From CAYLHB01 sp041908795 (lineage in GTDB: Bacteria > Patescibacteriota > Minisyncoccia > Phycocordibacterales > UBA12088): a stretch of DNA of 34,981 nt. The notes under the pieces are model-generated. The model ran no database searches. It was given only the letters and a program-made list of their open reading frames with translations, and had not been told where the DNA came from. Positions within the stretch are counted from its first letter, which is position 1. Every line of letters starts with the position of its first letter. This document shows, piece after piece, positions 9,200-16,048 of the stretch. The stretch is taken from NCBI GenBank assembly GCA_041908795.1, contig JAYRER010000026.1, positions 1-34,981 on the forward strand, written 5' to 3'. The position numbers and the translations under genes were made by a program.

Positions 9200-10093
9200 A
9201 TGAAACCATACGAGCAACGGACTCCCGATGAACAGTACAAAGATCTCCTTAGAAGGATACTCGCCGAAGGCAGAGAGGTGAACCCTATTCAGGGCGAGAG
9301 AACAAAAATGGTGCTCGGTCACCAGCTTAGGTTTAATATGGAAAATGGTTTTCCCCTTATTACTGAGCGCGATATGTCTGGCCCATTCCTCAAAGCAGCC
9401 CTTGGCGAACACATCGCTTTCCTTAACGGCGCTCGTACGCAAGCAGAATTGGAGGCTTACGGGTGTAAATTTTGGGACAGGTGGGTAACCAAAGAAAAAT
9501 GTGCAACTTTTAATTTACCAGAGGGAGATTTAGGTGATGGTTCTTATGGAGCAGCGTGGACACACTTCCCAACCTCGGAAGAAGGTCCTTTCAACCAAAT
9601 CGAGCATGTGATGTTGCAACTCAAAGAGCGTCCATATCTCCGCACACATATCATTACCCCATGGATTCCACAATACACCATTCAACACGAAGGAAGGGTA
9701 CGAAAGGTAGTTGTGGCTCCCTGTCATGGCTGGATTCATGTTCTTGCATTCCCTGACACAAGGGAACTATCAGTGCACCATTTCCAGCGAAGCGCAGACG
9801 TGCCAGTTGGTCTCGCGTTCAACATAGTACAGTACGCAGCGTTTGGGATGATGGTGGCAACACTTCTTGATTACACTATGAAAGAATATGTACACACACT
9901 TTCGGACGCACATATATATGAAAGCCAATTTGAAAAAGTTAAGGAACTTCTTTCTCGAGAGTCTCGTCGCTTCCCTACCATGACATTGAGTGCCGATGGT
10001 ATCGAGCGTATTACCGATTTTCGTCCAGACCATTTTGTACTTGGCGACGATTATGAGCCACATCCAAGAATGTTCATACCGACTCCGGTGTAA
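9200..10093 (+). CDS. thyA: Thymidylate synthase, divergent
   Basis: 297 residues from the ATG at 9200, where MKPYEQ aligns with the family start. In-frame ATGs at 9152, 9188 and 9197 are alternatives, but 9152 would leave no promoter space next to dut. It methylates dUMP to dTMP using methylene-THF. Visible: GERT near the N-terminus (phosphate-binding Arg), GHQLRFNMENGFPLIT, catalytic Cys175 in APCHGW, QRSADVPVGLAFNI for dUMP binding, and DAHIYE where DTHLYSNH is usual. The core is clear, but several normally conserved positions differ and the protein is longer than the 264-residue E. coli form. The neighbouring dut and the nearby glyA and folA support the role. Confidence 0.9.
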   Translation: MKPYEQRTPDEQYKDLLRRILAEGREVNPIQGERTKMVLGHQLRFNMENGFPLITERDMSGPFLKAALGEHIAFLNGARTQAELEAYGCKFWDRWVTKEKCATFNLPEGDLGDGSYGAAWTHFPTSEEGPFNQIEHVMLQLKERPYLRTHIITPWIPQYTIQHEGRVRKVVVAPCHGWIHVLAFPDTRELSVHHFQRSADVPVGLAFNIVQYAAFGMMVATLLDYTMKEYVHTLSDAHIYESQFEKVKELLSRESRRFPTMTLSADGIERITDFRPDHFVLGDDYEPHPRMFIPTPV

Positions 10094-10106
10094 TAATTTT
10101 TTCGTT

Positions 10107-10544
10107 ATGGCAACAGGTAATCATTTATTGAATTTCAACAATGCCCGAAACGCGTTGCAGGTAACAAATATGAGAAAAATTGTCGCTGAGGGCTTTTGTC
10201 CGTTTTGTCCGGAGCACCTGCATAAGTACCACGAACCACCAGTTTTGAAGAAAGGTGTTCACTGGTTTATAACACCAAACATGTACCCGTACCAACACAC
10301 ACGCTTTCATTTTTTGTTTATTACACAAGAACATGTTACGGACTCAAAAGCCCTCTCGCCAGAAATGTGGTCTGAGTTACATGAGTTACTTCAATGGATC
10401 ATTTCTGAATATTCAATTGAATGCGGAACACTGATCATGCGTTCGGGAGACATGAATAAGACAGGTGCAACTGTACTGCACCTTCATGCACAATTTGTTG
10501 TTGGGTCAGACCCAAACAAACCCGTCATTACCCGCGTTGGTTAA
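10107..10544 (+). CDS. HIT-family (histidine triad) hydrolase or transferase
   Basis: 145 residues from the ATG at 10107, 13 bases after the thyA stop, so probably cotranscribed with it. The triad motif H125-L-H127-A-Q129 lies in VLHLHAQFVVG; Gln in the last place is as in the Ap4A-phosphorylase/GalT branch rather than the HxHxH of HINT. An N-terminal CPFC (C31, C34) may bind zinc. HIT proteins cleave or transfer nucleotidyl groups from dinucleoside polyphosphates or nucleotide conjugates; the substrate here is unknown. The stop overlaps by four bases the stop of the convergent deaminase gene. Its place in a nucleotide cluster suggests nucleotide salvage or cleanup. Confidence 0.8.
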   Translation: MATGNHLLNFNNARNALQVTNMRKIVAEGFCPFCPEHLHKYHEPPVLKKGVHWFITPNMYPYQHTRFHFLFITQEHVTDSKALSPEMWSELHELLQWIISEYSIECGTLIMRSGDMNKTGATVLHLHAQFVVGSDPNKPVITRVG

Positions 10545-11380
10545 TCTGGTTCACGCACGAGCACAATCTCAATATTCGCATTCGTGAGAATTTCCTCTGC
10601 ATCAAGGAGTGAGTATCCGCTACGATAGTAGACTCTTTTAATTCCAGCCTCTACAAGCAAGCGCGCACACGTGGGGCACGGGAATATGGTTACATATATG
10701 TCGCTTCCGTTGATAGGCACACCTTCTCTAGCTGCTTGAGCGATTGCTGCCGCCTCTGCATGAATAGCGGTATACACGAGTGGTTCCTGACCTGCATCCA
10801 GATTTGATCGGGGATCTCCATTGATAAAAACCGTTTGAGGAGTTGGATAGTGCGTATTGTGGGTTGTGAGAATTAACTTCTCTTCTTTTATAAGCATCGC
10901 TGCAACTTGTCGCCACCAATCAGAGCTTTGTTCAGCCTCCAGCGCAAGCGTGCGCATAACTTTATTTTGAAACTCTTCAGAGGTAATTATTCGATGCGGA
11001 GGAATTTCCATCTCAGTTGTTGAGATTTTTTTTGTCCATCTGAGAAAGGTCGTGTCGTATGTTACTTTTACAGCTGGCGCATACTTTGAAAGAAAAAAAT
11101 CAATAATCTCATCTTGGGGGACAATGAGCATGTCCACTGATTTCGCACGAGTCTCAAGTTCCTTTTGATTTACAACCTCAATATTCAAATATCCAAGTGC
11201 CTCAAGCTCACATTTGATTTGGGAAGCATTGAGTGCACGCATGTCCCGTTCAAGATACACGTTCTCGTCTTTTCCGCACACATTATCAAGAATCCATATT
11301 GGTACGTGAGGGTGCTTATCAAAAAAAGTGAGGACACCGGCGTGCACAACTGGTACGTACGCATAAATTGCTCTTTGCAT
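10541..11380 (-). CDS. dCMP/cytidine-deaminase-like protein with extra N-terminal domain
   Basis: 279 residues. The C-terminal half is a zinc-dependent deaminase domain: H207-A-E209 and P-C235-P-T-C238, the ligand and proton-shuttle pattern of the dCMP deaminase / ComEB / RibD-like superfamily. Residues 1 to about 125 form an additional alpha/beta domain (YVPVVHAGVLTFF, ERDMRALNASQI) that loosely resembles a nucleotidyltransferase Rossmann fold; this part is inference. Deamination of dCMP would supply dUMP to the nearby thymidylate synthase. The start shares one base with the stop of the upstream nucleotidyltransferase-like gene (TAATG), so the two are translationally coupled. Confidence 0.75.
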   Translation of the reverse strand: MQRAIYAYVPVVHAGVLTFFDKHPHVPIWILDNVCGKDENVYLERDMRALNASQIKCELEALGYLNIEVVNQKELETRAKSVDMLIVPQDEIIDFFLSKYAPAVKVTYDTTFLRWTKKISTTEMEIPPHRIITSEEFQNKVMRTLALEAEQSSDWWRQVAAMLIKEEKLILTTHNTHYPTPQTVFINGDPRSNLDAGQEPLVYTAIHAEAAAIAQAAREGVPINGSDIYVTIFPCPTCARLLVEAGIKRVYYRSGYSLLDAEEILTNANIEIVLVREPD

Positions 11381-11943
11381 TATCCGTTGGACTTAAGCTT
11401 TTCAAGCACGGTACGAACAACTTCCGGAATATGCTTTGAGAGTTCCTCGGCAAGTTGGTTTGCCCCAACCATGCTCACTTGTCGTACGCGAGCGCTGGTC
11501 GTTGTTGTTGATTGTGGTGGAAGCGTATGCACTTTTCCACAGTATGACGCAAGTTCATCATCTACAACAAAATCTTTTGTAGATTCTGATGCAATGTACA
11601 CATCAGGCTTAATAGTTCTAATAAGAGTCTCGAGTTCTTGATCAACGTCACGTAGTGCAACAATGTCGACATGTCTGAGGTGGAGAAGCATATTGATGCG
11701 TTCGTGTTGAGGAACTATAGGACGCCCTTCGCCCTTGCGTTTACGTGTAAGTGCGTCAGAGTCGACGCCCACAACAAGTACATCGCCGAACGATCGCGCC
11801 CTTTCAAGATACTGGGCATGCCCTATGTGAATGAGATCATATACACCCTGCGTAAGAACAATCTTTTTCCCCGAAGCACGAAACGCTTCAAGATGTTTCT
11901 GTAATTCAAAGAAATCTTCAAAATACCTTGAATCCTTGTGCAT
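11380..11943 (-). CDS. Cytidylyltransferase-like (HIGH-type) nucleotidyltransferase
   Basis: 187 residues. The N-terminal half shows the HxGH nucleotidyltransferase signature, GVYDLIHIGHAQYLERAR with H39 and H42, then VVGVDSD and RPIVPQHERINML, as in RfaE2/HldE-C, TagD and FAD-synthase-like enzymes. A TTTTSARVRQ segment near 146-155 corresponds to the second phosphate-binding motif. It would join a phosphorylated substrate to a nucleotide with release of pyrophosphate. The closest visible resemblance is to the ADP-heptose-type adenylyltransferase, but no heptose pathway genes are nearby, so the substrate is open. It is coupled to the deaminase gene, which suggests a shared nucleotide-related pathway. 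Confidence 0.75.
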   Translation of the reverse strand: MHKDSRYFEDFFELQKHLEAFRASGKKIVLTQGVYDLIHIGHAQYLERARSFGDVLVVGVDSDALTRKRKGEGRPIVPQHERINMLLHLRHVDIVALRDVDQELETLIRTIKPDVYIASESTKDFVVDDELASYCGKVHTLPPQSTTTTSARVRQVSMVGANQLAEELSKHIPEVVRTVLEKLKSNG

Positions 11944-12015
11944 TAGAAAAGTATATCCTACTCCCCAAAACCCTCAAGGGCGTGTTCTTTCTCAAAATAT
12001 GTCATAATCGTAGAT

Positions 12016-12504
12016 GTGAACAAGCCACGAATCAGTATCATTGCCGCAGTGGGAAAAAACCGAGAACTCGGAAAAAATAATGAGCTCATTTGGCGCATTA
12101 GTGATGATTTGAAACGTGTGAAGAGTCTCACAGGCGGTCACCCTATTCTCATGGGACTCAATACCTTCCATGCAATTGGAAAACCCCTCCCTAATCGTAC
12201 AAACATCATTCTTTCGTTTGAACCTAAAGAAATACCCGGATGTTCCGTGTATACATCATTCGAAAAAGCCCTCATGTTTGCAAAAACGATTGAGCAAGAA
12301 GAAATTTTTATTTTTGGTGGCGCGAGTATATACAGACTAGGATTGCCGATTGCTGAGCGGCTTTACCTAACACTGATTCATGAAACCGATCCTGACGCTG
12401 ATATATTTTTTCCCGAATATGCTCACCTATTTAAAACGGTAGTTGAGCGGGAGGATCATCCCGAGCATGATCCTCAATACTCTTTTGTTACCCTTACCAG
12501 ATGA
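12016..12504 (+). CDS. folA: Dihydrofolate reductase
   Basis: 162 residues from a GTG at 12016; the overlapping ATG at 12014 is followed at once by a stop. NADPH-dependent reduction of dihydrofolate regenerates THF after thymidylate synthesis. Family features are in order: SIIAAVGKNRELGKNNELIW, the proton-donating Asp31 in RISDDLKR, GHPILMGLNTFHAIG, LPNRTNIILS, and the NADPH-binding IFIFGGASIY. A -10-like CATAAT ends seven bases before the GTG with no Shine-Dalgarno, so initiation is probably leaderless. It completes the glyA/thyA/folA cycle encoded in this region. Confidence 0.95.
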   Translation: MNKPRISIIAAVGKNRELGKNNELIWRISDDLKRVKSLTGGHPILMGLNTFHAIGKPLPNRTNIILSFEPKEIPGCSVYTSFEKALMFAKTIEQEEIFIFGGASIYRLGLPIAERLYLTLIHETDPDADIFFPEYAHLFKTVVEREDHPEHDPQYSFVTLTR

Positions 12505-12643
12505 AGTATCCTTGTTAAACTGATTCTCTGGGTATACTCTGGCAAGTTATACAAGAGCAGTGGTACACATAAGGTTATACATATTTCGAAGTGTAGCTGA
12601 TGAGTAAGTGTTTTTTAAATACCAATACAAGAAAGTATTACGT

Positions 12644-12973
12644 ATGGGCAAAATTGGATCAATTCCCGATAACGTGCTCAAAGTCGACGCAACCGAGAAA
12701 CCACCACAGCTCGAACTTTTTCAGTTATTCAACGACAGTCAAGCATATTTTTATAAGTTGTTCTTGTCTGCCAAGTATCCTGAAGCGTCAATAAAAACAA
12801 TGAAATCGAAAGATTATCCAGAAGAATTAGGAATATTGTTTACCGCCGAGTTACCCGCATGGTTTCAAAAGTGGTGGACGGAACAGGAGAAGTCCAGCGC
12901 ACTAAATCAATACGAGTCTCCCGAGGATGTAGGGAGACGCGCCTACAAAGCGTTTAGAAACGAAGCACACTAA
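12644..12973 (+). CDS. Hypothetical protein, 109 residues
   Basis: Not recognised. The start at 12644 is preferred over an ATG 12 codons upstream because an AAGAAAG purine stretch precedes it. The protein is soluble and mixed-charge, with an aromatic-rich middle (LPAWFQKWWTEQE) and no signal peptide or membrane segment. Several -10-like boxes (TATACT near 12533, TTATAC twice further on) lie between folA and this gene, so it may have its own promoter. It is convergent with the structured minus-strand transcript at 13009-13250, and no intrinsic terminator separates the two. Confidence 0.6.
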   Translation: MGKIGSIPDNVLKVDATEKPPQLELFQLFNDSQAYFYKLFLSAKYPEASIKTMKSKDYPEELGILFTAELPAWFQKWWTEQEKSSALNQYESPEDVGRRAYKAFRNEAH

Positions 12974-13008
12974 TCCTCCAACATTCTCTTATTGTAAGGA
13001 AATTGCGG

Positions 13009-13250
13009 TCGGGGTGTGCAAACACAAGAACAGAATATGAGTGAGGCCCTGGTGACTACTCACCAGGACCTGTCCAATTTGCACTTATCAGCCAAACGAT
13101 TAGACCGAGCAGAAAAATTGGACACCACCCCGATAAACTCCAAAAAATTCCGTGAAGTTGTTCCATTTTTTCCTCACTCGTTCCCGCACGAAGTGCGCGG
13201 GGAAACAAAAAACTAGGTGGTACACAGTCTACACAAGAGCACTACGTGCT
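13009..13250 (-). ncRNA. Strongly structured minus-strand transcript carrying a 36-codon ORF
   Basis: Predicted to start near 13250 from a near-consensus promoter. It opens with a 5'-terminal hairpin (13238-13250, five-base stem). Long complementary pairs follow: 13172-13179 with 13039-13046 (8 bp, covering the Shine-Dalgarno of the small ORF), 13126-13133 with 13009-13016 (8 bp, which would cross the first as a pseudoknot), 13115-13123 with 13072-13080 (9 bp), and a hairpin 13048-13055/13060-13067 spanning the stop codon. No intrinsic terminator is seen, so the 3' end is unknown. It may be a structured mRNA, a non-coding RNA or both. Confidence 0.4.
13056..13166 (-). CDS. 36-residue hydrophobic peptide, possible type I toxin-like product
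   Basis: The ORF begins at ATG 13166 with GAGTGAGG ending five bases upstream, an optimal Shine-Dalgarno. The peptide has one membrane-spanning stretch at about residues 15-28 (PIFLLGLIVWLIS), a short N-terminal segment with His and Glu, and an acidic end. Transcription is supported by a TTGACG-16-TATAAT promoter. The Shine-Dalgarno is perfectly complementary to 13039-13046 beyond the stop codon, so the message can hide its own ribosome site. Small size, a single membrane helix and long-range self-sequestration are features of type I toxin mRNAs; no homologue is recognised, so toxicity is inference. A longer plus-strand frame overlaps it and is judged less likely. Confidence 0.45.
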   Translation of the reverse strand: MEQLHGIFWSLSGWCPIFLLGLIVWLISANWTGPGE

Positions 13251-13256
13251 GTTATT

Positions 13257-13284
13257 ATTATATACTATTTTTAGCTTTCGTCAA
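13257..13284 (-). promoter_or_regulatory. Near-consensus sigma-70 promoter for the small-peptide transcript
   Basis: On the minus strand TTGACG (13284-13279) and TATAAT (13262-13257) are separated by 16 bases. This is among the best matches to consensus in the window. It predicts a start near 13250, giving an 84-base leader before the 36-codon ORF. Confidence 0.65.
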
Positions 13285-13371
13285 TATCTACACCGCTTCG
13301 CGTGCCGCCTCATCGACTTCACGTTGTACTTACTGCCTCGCGTGTCGTATAGCACATCAAGTGTTGTTGGG

Positions 13372-13400
13372 AAAAAGAGCCGCATTGGAGCGGCTCTTTT
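13372..13400 (-). terminator. Intrinsic terminator of the Nudix gene
   Basis: An 11-base stem AAAAGAGCCGC/GCGGCTCTTTT (13073-type pairing at 13373-13383 and 13390-13400) with a six-base loop and a run of five U on the minus strand. It lies 12 bases after the stop of the Nudix gene. The symmetric A/T ends would also let it act on plus-strand transcripts. Confidence 0.8.
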
Positions 13401-13412
13401 GGGTTGCATGTA

Positions 13413-14150
13413 TTAGCTTTTTGAACCGCACTTTTTCTCTGTCTCTCCCATCATGAGGGCGAGAAGCGTGCTTCGGTAGACAGTAGCGAGCACACGTTGT
13501 GTCTCGGGACGATTCTGCGCTATGTAGCCTAAGAAACGACGCGGAGGCACCCATCGCGAAGACACCATTTCACGCGGATCAGGTTTGATTCTCAGATCCC
13601 GACGAAGCGCAAACACCACATGTGCATGCGCCTTACCTTCTGTGAAACCTGATTTACGCTTGAGATCCTCCTTCTCATGCACACGGGCCTCGATGCCCGT
13701 CACTGCCCCAAGCACTCCAAGCAGTCGAAGCGTACGAGGAGCTAGATTCATCTCTTCGTCCACTTCCCTCAACCCGGTTGCGATGACAGAGTCCCCGTCG
13801 AAGCCGTCTCTCTCTTCACATCCTCCTTTGGGAAAGGTGTAGTGACCAGCGAGCAAGCTCCGCTCTGAAACACACATATGCTCGCCACGGTTTGCTATTG
13901 CATTGATACGGAGAGCGGCGCTGGCCGTCACCCCCATCAGTACTTGCGGAACCTTGTTCCGTGAACGAACCACGATACCTCCTACACATGGGCGGTACTC
14001 GGCCCTTGTGCGCAGATCTGCGAATGTATTGGCAATGTTGCCAAGCACTTGAGTAAAACGTTCCTCATCCCACACAGGGATGAATGGGACACATACGTCA
14101 GTTCGTTCAAAAAAGTCTGTTGGACCGTAAAAGACTTTTGTGATGGCCAT
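13413..14150 (-). CDS. Nudix-hydrolase-like protein
   Basis: 245 residues from the ATG at 14150, chosen because GGGGAGGAG lies seven bases upstream; an ATG 19 codons earlier has none. The Nudix region follows YTFPKGG (about 104-110) with REVDEEMNL at 128-136, matching REUxEExGU except for Asn in place of the last Gly. The upstream Glu of the box is Asp or displaced, so the motif is degenerate. An N-terminal domain of about 55 residues precedes it. Nudix enzymes hydrolyse nucleoside-diphosphate-linked compounds using Mg held by the REVDEE glutamates. The substrate is unknown. The terminator at 13372-13400 ends the transcript. Confidence 0.75.
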   Translation of the reverse strand: MAITKVFYGPTDFFERTDVCVPFIPVWDEERFTQVLGNIANTFADLRTRAEYRPCVGGIVVRSRNKVPQVLMGVTASAALRINAIANRGEHMCVSERSLLAGHYTFPKGGCEERDGFDGDSVIATGLREVDEEMNLAPRTLRLLGVLGAVTGIEARVHEKEDLKRKSGFTEGKAHAHVVFALRRDLRIKPDPREMVSSRWVPPRRFLGYIAQNRPETQRVLATVYRSTLLALMMGETEKKCGSKS

Positions 14151-14256
14151 CTGCTGGCTCCTCCCCTGTGTAAACCCACTTAGGCATAGCGCACATTTCC
14201 AAAACACACAAGCACACCATCTCGGCGTGCTCGTATATTACATTCACAAAGATGAG

Positions 14257-14679
14257 CTACTTCACCTCAACCCCCATTGAGCGAGCGGTACCGGCAATGA
14301 TTTTCATAGCCCCCTCGACATCGTTGGCATTCAAGTCTAACATCTTGGTTTCTGCTATCTCGCGAAGCTTGTCCTTTGCGAGCGTTCCGGCTTTAGAAAC
14401 AAGGTTTTTCCCTGAGCCCTTCTCCTTACCTATTGCTTTGAGGATGAGGTTGGACGCGGGTGGCGTTTTAAGTATGAAATCGTATGAGCGGTCATCGTAG
14501 ACGGAAATGACGACCGGGATGATGGAGCCCATCTTGTCTTTCGTCGCTTCATTAAACTTATTGACAAAGTCACCGATGTTGATGCCCGCTTGGCCGAGCG
14601 CGGGTCCCACCGGAGGCGCGGGGTTAGCCTTCCCTGCGGGAATTTGAAGCTTGACCTGTTTTGTTACTTTTTTTGCCAT
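14257..14679 (-). CDS. rplK: 50S ribosomal protein L11
   Basis: 140 residues, full length. L11 forms the stalk base of the large subunit and contacts the GTPase centre of 23S rRNA. The N-terminal KVTKQVKLQIPAGKANPAPP and VGPALGQAGINI are diagnostic, and the C-terminal domain includes SYDFILKTPPAS and the AGTARSMGV rRNA-binding end. It follows secE-nusG as in most bacteria, but a 162-base gap with its own promoter separates it from nusG. The next gene downstream is the Nudix protein, not rplA (L1), so the usual L11-L1 pair is broken here. Confidence 0.97.
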   Translation of the reverse strand: MAKKVTKQVKLQIPAGKANPAPPVGPALGQAGINIGDFVNKFNEATKDKMGSIIPVVISVYDDRSYDFILKTPPASNLILKAIGKEKGSGKNLVSKAGTLAKDKLREIAETKMLDLNANDVEGAMKIIAGTARSMGVEVK

Positions 14680-14744
14680 ACAAGAGTAACTTACGAGCTC
14701 GCGAGTGAGAAATCAGTGTACCCGGCACTTTCACACGCTTGCGC

Positions 14745-14773
14745 ACTATATGCTAATAATGTCGGTTCTGCAA
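14745..14773 (-). promoter_or_regulatory. Promoter for rplK
   Basis: On the minus strand TTGCAG (14773-14768) and TATAGT (14750-14745) are spaced by 17 bases, placing the start near 14738 and leaving a leader of about 58 bases. The box pair closely matches that of the tRNA-His promoter (TTGCAT-17-TATAGT). Ten-base inverted repeats at 14803-14812 and 14722-14731 flank it. Confidence 0.6.
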
Positions 14774-14841
14774 ACTTTCTCAGTACCCGGCGTATCCGTT
14801 AAAAAGTGCCGGATTCGTATAATAGTTGCTTACACTACTCG

Positions 14842-15387
14842 CTATATTCTACGAACCTGCAAGAAATCGAGCTCTACGGGGGTCTCACGGCCAAACATCG
14901 GCACCAACACCTTCACCTTTCCTCGATCCTCGTCCACCTCCCCAATTTTACCCTCAAGGTCTTTGAAAGGACCATCTACCACGATCACCGGCTCATCTGT
15001 CGCAAAATCAATTTTGTGCTTCACGGTGTCGGAGCGCATGCGCTTAAAGAGACCCTCTATTTCCTTCTCGTCGAGTGGCACCGGCTGAACACCGGAACCA
15101 ACGAAACCGGTCACACGGGGGGTGTTACGCACAACGTACCATGAGTTGTCGTCCACAATCATGTTAACGAGTAGGTACCCTGGATAGATCTTTTCCTCCT
15201 CTTCAACACGTCGACCCGCCTTTATCTTGATTTTTTTCTCTGTGGGCACCACCACCTCAAAAATTTTATCCTCCATACCGAGTGATTCAATTCGTTGTTT
15301 CAAGTTGCGTTCTACGGCCTTCTCGTAGCCAGCATAGGTATGTATGGCGTACCAGTGACGTTTGGTTTGTTCCTCGTGTGTTGACAT
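14842..15387 (-). CDS. nusG: Transcription termination/antitermination factor NusG
   Basis: 181 residues, normal length. The NGN domain opens with HWYAIHTYAGYEKAVE and contains KKIYPGYLLV-like residues (EKIYPGYLLVNM) that face RNA polymerase. The C-terminal KOW domain is VIVVDGPFKDLEGKIGEVD. NusG couples RNA polymerase to the ribosome or Rho and reduces pausing. secE lies directly upstream (33 bases) on the same strand, the standard arrangement. Confidence 0.97.
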   Translation of the reverse strand: MSTHEEQTKRHWYAIHTYAGYEKAVERNLKQRIESLGMEDKIFEVVVPTEKKIKIKAGRRVEEEEKIYPGYLLVNMIVDDNSWYVVRNTPRVTGFVGSGVQPVPLDEKEIEGLFKRMRSDTVKHKIDFATDEPVIVVDGPFKDLEGKIGEVDEDRGKVKVLVPMFGRETPVELDFLQVRRI

Positions 15388-15420
15388 GAAACTACAAGTG
15401 AATTGATAAGCATCTGCAAA

Positions 15421-15612
15421 CTACCCACCTCGGGTAATAAGATAGTTCAAACCTCTGGTAAGACCGAAATCGAGTGCACCAAGATAAAGTGCGGTAAGAA
15501 TAGACACCGCAATCACAAGGATCGTATACACAATAGTCTGTCGCTGTGTGGGCCACGACACGTGCTTGAGCTCGCCGCGCGTATCGGAAAGATAGGTAAA
15601 GAGTCGTTGCAT
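15421..15612 (-). CDS. secE: Preprotein translocase subunit SecE
   Basis: 63 residues, the short single-helix form of SecE. The amphipathic segment with EELKHVSWPT-type residues (GELKHVSWPTQRQT, about 14-27) precedes one membrane helix (about 29-50), as expected for the SecY-clamping subunit of the Sec channel. First gene of secE-nusG; the terminator at 15637-15658 isolates it from the structured region upstream. Confidence 0.93.
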   Translation of the reverse strand: MQRLFTYLSDTRGELKHVSWPTQRQTIVYTILVIAVSILTALYLGALDFGLTRGLNYLITRGG

Positions 15613-15636
15613 ATAATATTCTGATGATTTGTCTCT

Positions 15637-15658
15637 AAAAAACAGCCCCTGCGGGCTG
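15637..15658 (-). terminator. Intrinsic terminator just upstream of secE
   Basis: Stem CAGCCC/GGGCTG (15643-15648 and 15653-15658) with a four-base loop followed by six U on the minus strand. It ends a minus-strand transcript that covers the structured stretch at 15660-15925, since no clear gene lies there. Confidence 0.7.
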
Positions 15659-15925
15659 GCTTATCTTTTCATCATACACGAGGTCCGCTGTGGCGTCAAA
15701 CGCCACAGCGATATCGTACTTAGCGTCGTTGCCTTGTAGGTGGGATACTGTAGTACGCGAGCTTATTTTTGGGCTGCTCGTGTGTGTGTCTTGCGTCGCG
15801 CAAGTCGCGCCACATTCTTTTGAATCGCCGGCTCCCGACTTGGCACACCGTGCCGAGCACGGTGATTTGCTTATTCCGCCTCTTCTTGCACATTCCTTAT
15901 CTTCTCCCAAAAAACCAGTCTAACG
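15637..15925 (-). ncRNA. Candidate structured RNA between the SIMPL gene and secE
   Basis: About 290 bases without a convincing gene, bounded by two terminators and ending in U6 on the minus strand. Contains an 11-bp perfect hairpin with a three-base loop (15686-15696/15100-type partner at 15700-15710), an 8-bp hairpin (15846-15853/15857-15864) and a smaller one near 15799. A weak promoter TTGCAT-16-TAGCAT lies upstream near 15930-15958. A 91-codon minus frame is present but begins with TTG, lacks a Shine-Dalgarno and runs through the terminator. It matches no RNA family that I can recognise by conserved motif (not tmRNA, RNase P or SRP). Confidence 0.35.
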
Positions 15926-15982
15926 GAACATGCTAGCAGATACACTGATTCATGCAACGGTCCTTATGCACCACTGTACAGA

Positions 15983-16034
15983 GCGTGATAAAACAACAAC
16001 CCCGCAAAGGAGCGGGGTTGTTGTTTTATCACGC
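15983..16034. terminator. Bidirectional terminator with a 23-bp perfect stem
   Basis: Arms 15983-16005 and 16012-16034 are perfectly complementary over 23 bases with a six-base loop. The GC-rich top is flanked by A/T runs, giving a U-rich tail in both directions. It sits 14 bases after the stop of the SIMPL gene. The stem is unusually long for an intrinsic terminator. Confidence 0.85.
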
Positions 16035-16048
16035 ATCATCCCTTCCCT

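Noticed and set aside
13016..13216. 66-codon plus-strand ORF starting with GTG
   Set aside because: No Shine-Dalgarno or promoter, and it overlaps the minus-strand peptide gene that has both; it also follows the inverted repeats of that transcript.
15635..15910. 91-codon minus-strand ORF before secE
   Set aside because: TTG start without a Shine-Dalgarno, and it reads through an intrinsic terminator; an RNA is more likely.
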